A DNA stretch of 56,643 nt from an uncultured Lachnospiraceae bacterium (GTDB taxonomy: Bacteria > Bacillota > Clostridia > Lachnospirales > Lachnospiraceae). This document shows positions 54,590 through 56,643 of this stretch, piece by piece. A program made the position numbers and the translations under genes. The notes below the pieces were generated by a model. That model worked only from the letters and a program-made list of their open reading frames with translations, had not been told where the DNA came from and ran no database searches. The stretch covers positions 1 to 56,643 of the forward strand of contig CAJFOF010000029.1 in the NCBI GenBank assembly GCA_904395885.1, given 5' to 3'. Numbering within the stretch: position 1 is the first letter of the stretch; the number at the start of each line of letters is the position of its first letter.

Positions 54590-55381
54590 ATGGAAATAAT
54601 AAAAAGCGGGCTCAGAGCCTTATGGAAGATATTGTATCCGCTGATGGTATATTATCTTTCAGTTTTTGCTGTTGGAGTGATTTTTCAAACCTGGGGCATC
54701 CAGACAAATACCACCATTGATATGATTCTGCCAGGAGCGGCGCTGACATTGGCGATCCTCTGGTTTCCATATAAGCGAGATTGGATCCTTCGCCAGGGGC
54801 TGATCAAAAAGCCGGTTCCCACCCCGGTTCCTATGTGGGAGCATCTGGTGATCTTAGGGGTGGCGGCAAGCATCGCAGGAAACATTATAATCAGCCTGAC
54901 GCCTCTTACCCAGTGGTTTCCGGCAGTGGAGGGCGCAGTCGCAGAGATTGATGCTGCCGACTGGCTGCAGCAGGTAATAGGAGTCTGTCTGATCATTCCG
55001 GCTGCGGAAGAGATGGTATTCAGAGGAATCGGATACGGCGGGCTCAGAGATGAGATGGGGCCGGCGTGGGCTGCCCTGTTTTCGGCTTTATTTTTCGGAG
55101 CCTTTCATGGAAATCTCGTTCAGGGGATCTATGCAGGACTGCTGGGATTGATTTTAGCTTTTATTATGGAGAGGTATCACAGTATGACGGCGGTGTGGCT
55201 GACCCACGCGGCAACAAATGTCGGTTCTCTTTACGTATTAGACGGGGTACTGATAAGACTAATTGGAAACAGCCTGGCGGCCCTGGCTCTGGTCGGCTTG
55301 ATTTCCCTGGCTGTAACAGTCTGTGAGATACGCTTTATTGGAAGAAATATGCCTTCCAGGCGATGGAAATTGATAGAATAG
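54590..55381 (+). CDS. CPBP-family intramembrane metalloprotease
   Basis: About 263 residues and seven or so membrane helices. Motif 1 is PAAEEMVFRGIGYGGL (EExxxR), motif 2 is FFGAFHGNLVQGIYAGLLGLILA, motif 3 is WLTHAATN. CPBP (CAAX/Abi-type) proteases cut or bind peptides in the membrane; some give bacteriocin self-immunity. ATG 54590 has GAGGGCGG at good spacing; an in-frame ATG at 54545 sits inside TATAAT-like sequence and lacks a ribosome site, so the shorter form is preferred. No bacteriocin gene is visible nearby. Confidence 0.85.
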   Translation: MEIIKSGLRALWKILYPLMVYYLSVFAVGVIFQTWGIQTNTTIDMILPGAALTLAILWFPYKRDWILRQGLIKKPVPTPVPMWEHLVILGVAASIAGNIIISLTPLTQWFPAVEGAVAEIDAADWLQQVIGVCLIIPAAEEMVFRGIGYGGLRDEMGPAWAALFSALFFGAFHGNLVQGIYAGLLGLILAFIMERYHSMTAVWLTHAATNVGSLYVLDGVLIRLIGNSLAALALVGLISLAVTVCEIRFIGRNMPSRRWKLIE

Positions 55382-55405
55382 AGCCAAAGAATAGGAGGAA
55401 CGAGT

Positions 55406-56425
55406 GTGAAACTATTATCCGTTGCAATTCCTTGTTACAATTCAGCGGCTTATATGCGCCACTGTATTGAAACTCTGCTTCCGGGCGGGGACGAAGTGGA
55501 GATTTTGATTGTAGATGATGGGTCTGCAAAAGATAACACGGCTGAGATTGCAGACGAATATGCCCGAAAATATCCTGGGATCTGCAAAGCAATCCACCAG
55601 GAGAATGGGGGACACGGAGAGGCTGTCAACACCGGGCTGCGAAATGCTACCGGACTTTACTTTAAGGTCGTTGACAGTGACGACTGGGTCAATGGAGATG
55701 CCTATAGCAAGGTGCTGGAGACTCTCAGAAGGTTTTCGCGGGAAGACGATACCCTGGACATGCTGGTCAGCAATTTTGTTTATGAAAAGCAGGGAGCAAA
55801 GCACAAAAAGGTCATGAATTATCGAACCGCCCTGCCAAGGGATAAAGTGATTGGCTGGAAAGATGTAAAAGTTTTTATGAAGGGCCAGTATATTTTGATG
55901 CACTCTGTCATCTATCGGACAGAACTGCTGCGCGAAAGCGGTTTGGAGCTGCCCAAGCATACTTTTTATGTAGACAATATTTTTGTCTATCAGCCTCTTC
56001 CCCATGTCAAAAAGATGTATTATCTGGATGTGAATTTTTACCGTTATTTTATCGGCAGAGAGGATCAGTCGGTAAACGAACAGGTTATGATAGGCAGAAT
56101 CGATCAGCAGATTTTGGTCACAAAACTGATGATTGGATACTATGATGTCATGAAGATCAGCAATCGGAAGCTTCGCCATTATATGATTCAATACCTGGAA
56201 ATTATGATGACCATTTCCTCAATTTTGGCCATTCGTTCGGAAACAGATGAAAATCTCCGGAAAAAGAAGGAATTATGGCAGTATCTGAAGCAGAAGAATC
56301 TGCCGCTTTATCTGCGGCTGCGGTGGGGCTTTCTGGGCCAGGGAGTGAATCTGCCCGGAAAAGGAGGCCGGAAAGTCTCTGTGGCAGGATACAAGATTAC
56401 TCAGAAATTTTACGGTTTTAACTAA
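55406..56425 (+). CDS. Glycosyltransferase family 2 protein
   Basis: A 339-residue GT-A glycosyltransferase. LLSVAIPCYNSAAYMRHCIETLL is the nucleotide-sugar fold start, ILIVDDGSAKDNTAEIA follows and KVVDSDDWVNGDAY holds the metal-binding DxD. The C-terminal part is basic and helical with no long membrane span, so it probably acts at the inner face of the membrane on surface or exopolysaccharide. The start is GTG 55406 with AGGAGG upstream. It follows the CPBP gene by 24 nt. Sugar and acceptor unknown. Confidence 0.9.
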   Translation: MKLLSVAIPCYNSAAYMRHCIETLLPGGDEVEILIVDDGSAKDNTAEIADEYARKYPGICKAIHQENGGHGEAVNTGLRNATGLYFKVVDSDDWVNGDAYSKVLETLRRFSREDDTLDMLVSNFVYEKQGAKHKKVMNYRTALPRDKVIGWKDVKVFMKGQYILMHSVIYRTELLRESGLELPKHTFYVDNIFVYQPLPHVKKMYYLDVNFYRYFIGREDQSVNEQVMIGRIDQQILVTKLMIGYYDVMKISNRKLRHYMIQYLEIMMTISSILAIRSETDENLRKKKELWQYLKQKNLPLYLRLRWGFLGQGVNLPGKGGRKVSVAGYKITQKFYGFN

Positions 56426-56437
56426 TGTTGCATGCAA

Positions 56438-56479
56438 ATAAAAAGCTCTGTTCTCCAGGAGGGAGAGCGGAGCTTTTTT
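56438..56479. terminator. Bidirectional terminator after the glycosyltransferase gene
   Basis: AAAAAGCTC (56440-56448) pairs with GAGCTTTTTT (56470-56479), with an inner CTCC/GGAG stem. Confidence 0.85.
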
Positions 56480-56495
56480 CTGCCGAGAAAACATC

Positions 56496-56643
56496 TTATC
56501 CAGCCACCTTTGTCGGCGCCTTCTTTTGGGCGTCGGCATAACGATAACCGTAAACAACAAAATACAGGATATAAGCCATCAGGCAGCCGCCGAAAACATC
56601 TACAATAGAGTGCTGTTTTAAAAATACTGTGGCCATACAAATC
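56496..56643 (-). CDS. C-terminal part of a PAP2-family phosphatase (truncated by window edge)
   Basis: A minus-strand frame from the window edge to TAA at 56496-56498 encodes 48 residues: MATVFLKQHSIVDVFGGCLMA..., ending KKAPTKVAG. KQHSIVDVFGG is the last conserved block of membrane PAP2 (type 2 phosphatidic acid) phosphatases, with the active-site His and Asp. A hydrophobic helix follows (CLMAYILYFVVYGY). The N-terminal part is outside the window. Substrate, lipid or undecaprenyl diphosphate, is unknown. Confidence 0.75.
   Translation of the reverse strand, partial: ICMATVFLKQHSIVDVFGGCLMAYILYFVVYGYRYADAQKKAPTKVAG

Overview
The window looks like chromosomal DNA of an anaerobic, spore-forming Clostridia member, most likely of the Lachnospiraceae type. 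Pointers are the cotJA-cotJB-cotJC spore-coat operon, pyruvate phosphate dikinase, strong AGGAGG-type ribosome sites, TTGACA/TATAAT promoters often with an extended TGn -10, two FeoA proteins with FeoB, a phenylacetate-CoA ligase/ACT pair, and many gut-type sugar and sugar-acid catabolic genes. No rRNA, tRNA, CRISPR array or insertion sequence was recognised. The genus is not proven.

Layout. 1-6450 is metal homeostasis: an ArsR/SmtB sensor with its operator, a free HMA chaperone and a Zn/Cd P1B-ATPase; then a short DtxR-type regulator divergent from feoA-feoA-feoB and a FeoB-associated Cys-rich protein. A TTAG-N6-CTAA palindrome occurs three times in the feo control regions. 6549-9553 carries a cytidylate-kinase-like protein, a convergent radical SAM protein and galactokinase. 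9746-16777 is a fructosamine (Amadori product) operon: two SIS-domain deglycase-like proteins, a PfkB kinase, a sugar ABC importer and a GntR/UTRA regulator, with four helically phased ACGTAT-like repeats at the promoter. 16831-25930 holds carB and a glnA-ANTAR-dapF-lacZ operon. 26029-28975 is a csoR-copA copper operon in which CopZ is fused in frame to the end of CopA while its own ribosome site is kept.

29117-33599 has a FliB-like Cys-cluster protein, a small exported protein and ppdK. A lone DUF4062 conflict-type gene (33704-34735) follows. 34961-45623 is a catabolic locus: a YheO-type regulator, an amidohydrolase and RidA on the minus strand, divergent from a TRAP transporter, MBL hydrolase, DUF362 protein, class V PLP enzyme, 2-keto-3-deoxy-sugar-acid kinase and KDPG/KDPGal aldolase. 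It can be read as a pathway for an amino-sugar acid (or N-modified sugar acid) converted to pyruvate and glyceraldehyde-3-phosphate, with RidA clearing the imine.

45711-50093 starts with a small gene and a strong terminator, then a promoter and a structured leader with an internal terminator ahead of two Gfo/Idh/MocA oxidoreductases, a TPR protein and a DUF4037 nucleotidyltransferase-like protein. A second, about 225-nt, highly folded leader precedes phenylacetate-CoA ligase and an ACT-domain protein. The end holds cotJABC, whose ribosome site is buried in a long hairpin, a divergent carbamate kinase, a CPBP protease, a GT2 glycosyltransferase and the 3' end of a PAP2 phosphatase gene.

Most catabolic and metal genes sit in clear operons with local regulators. 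The best candidates for undescribed biology are the TRAP/PLP/RidA/KDG locus, the two structured leaders, the DUF4062 singleton, the copA-copZ fusion and the feo palindromes.
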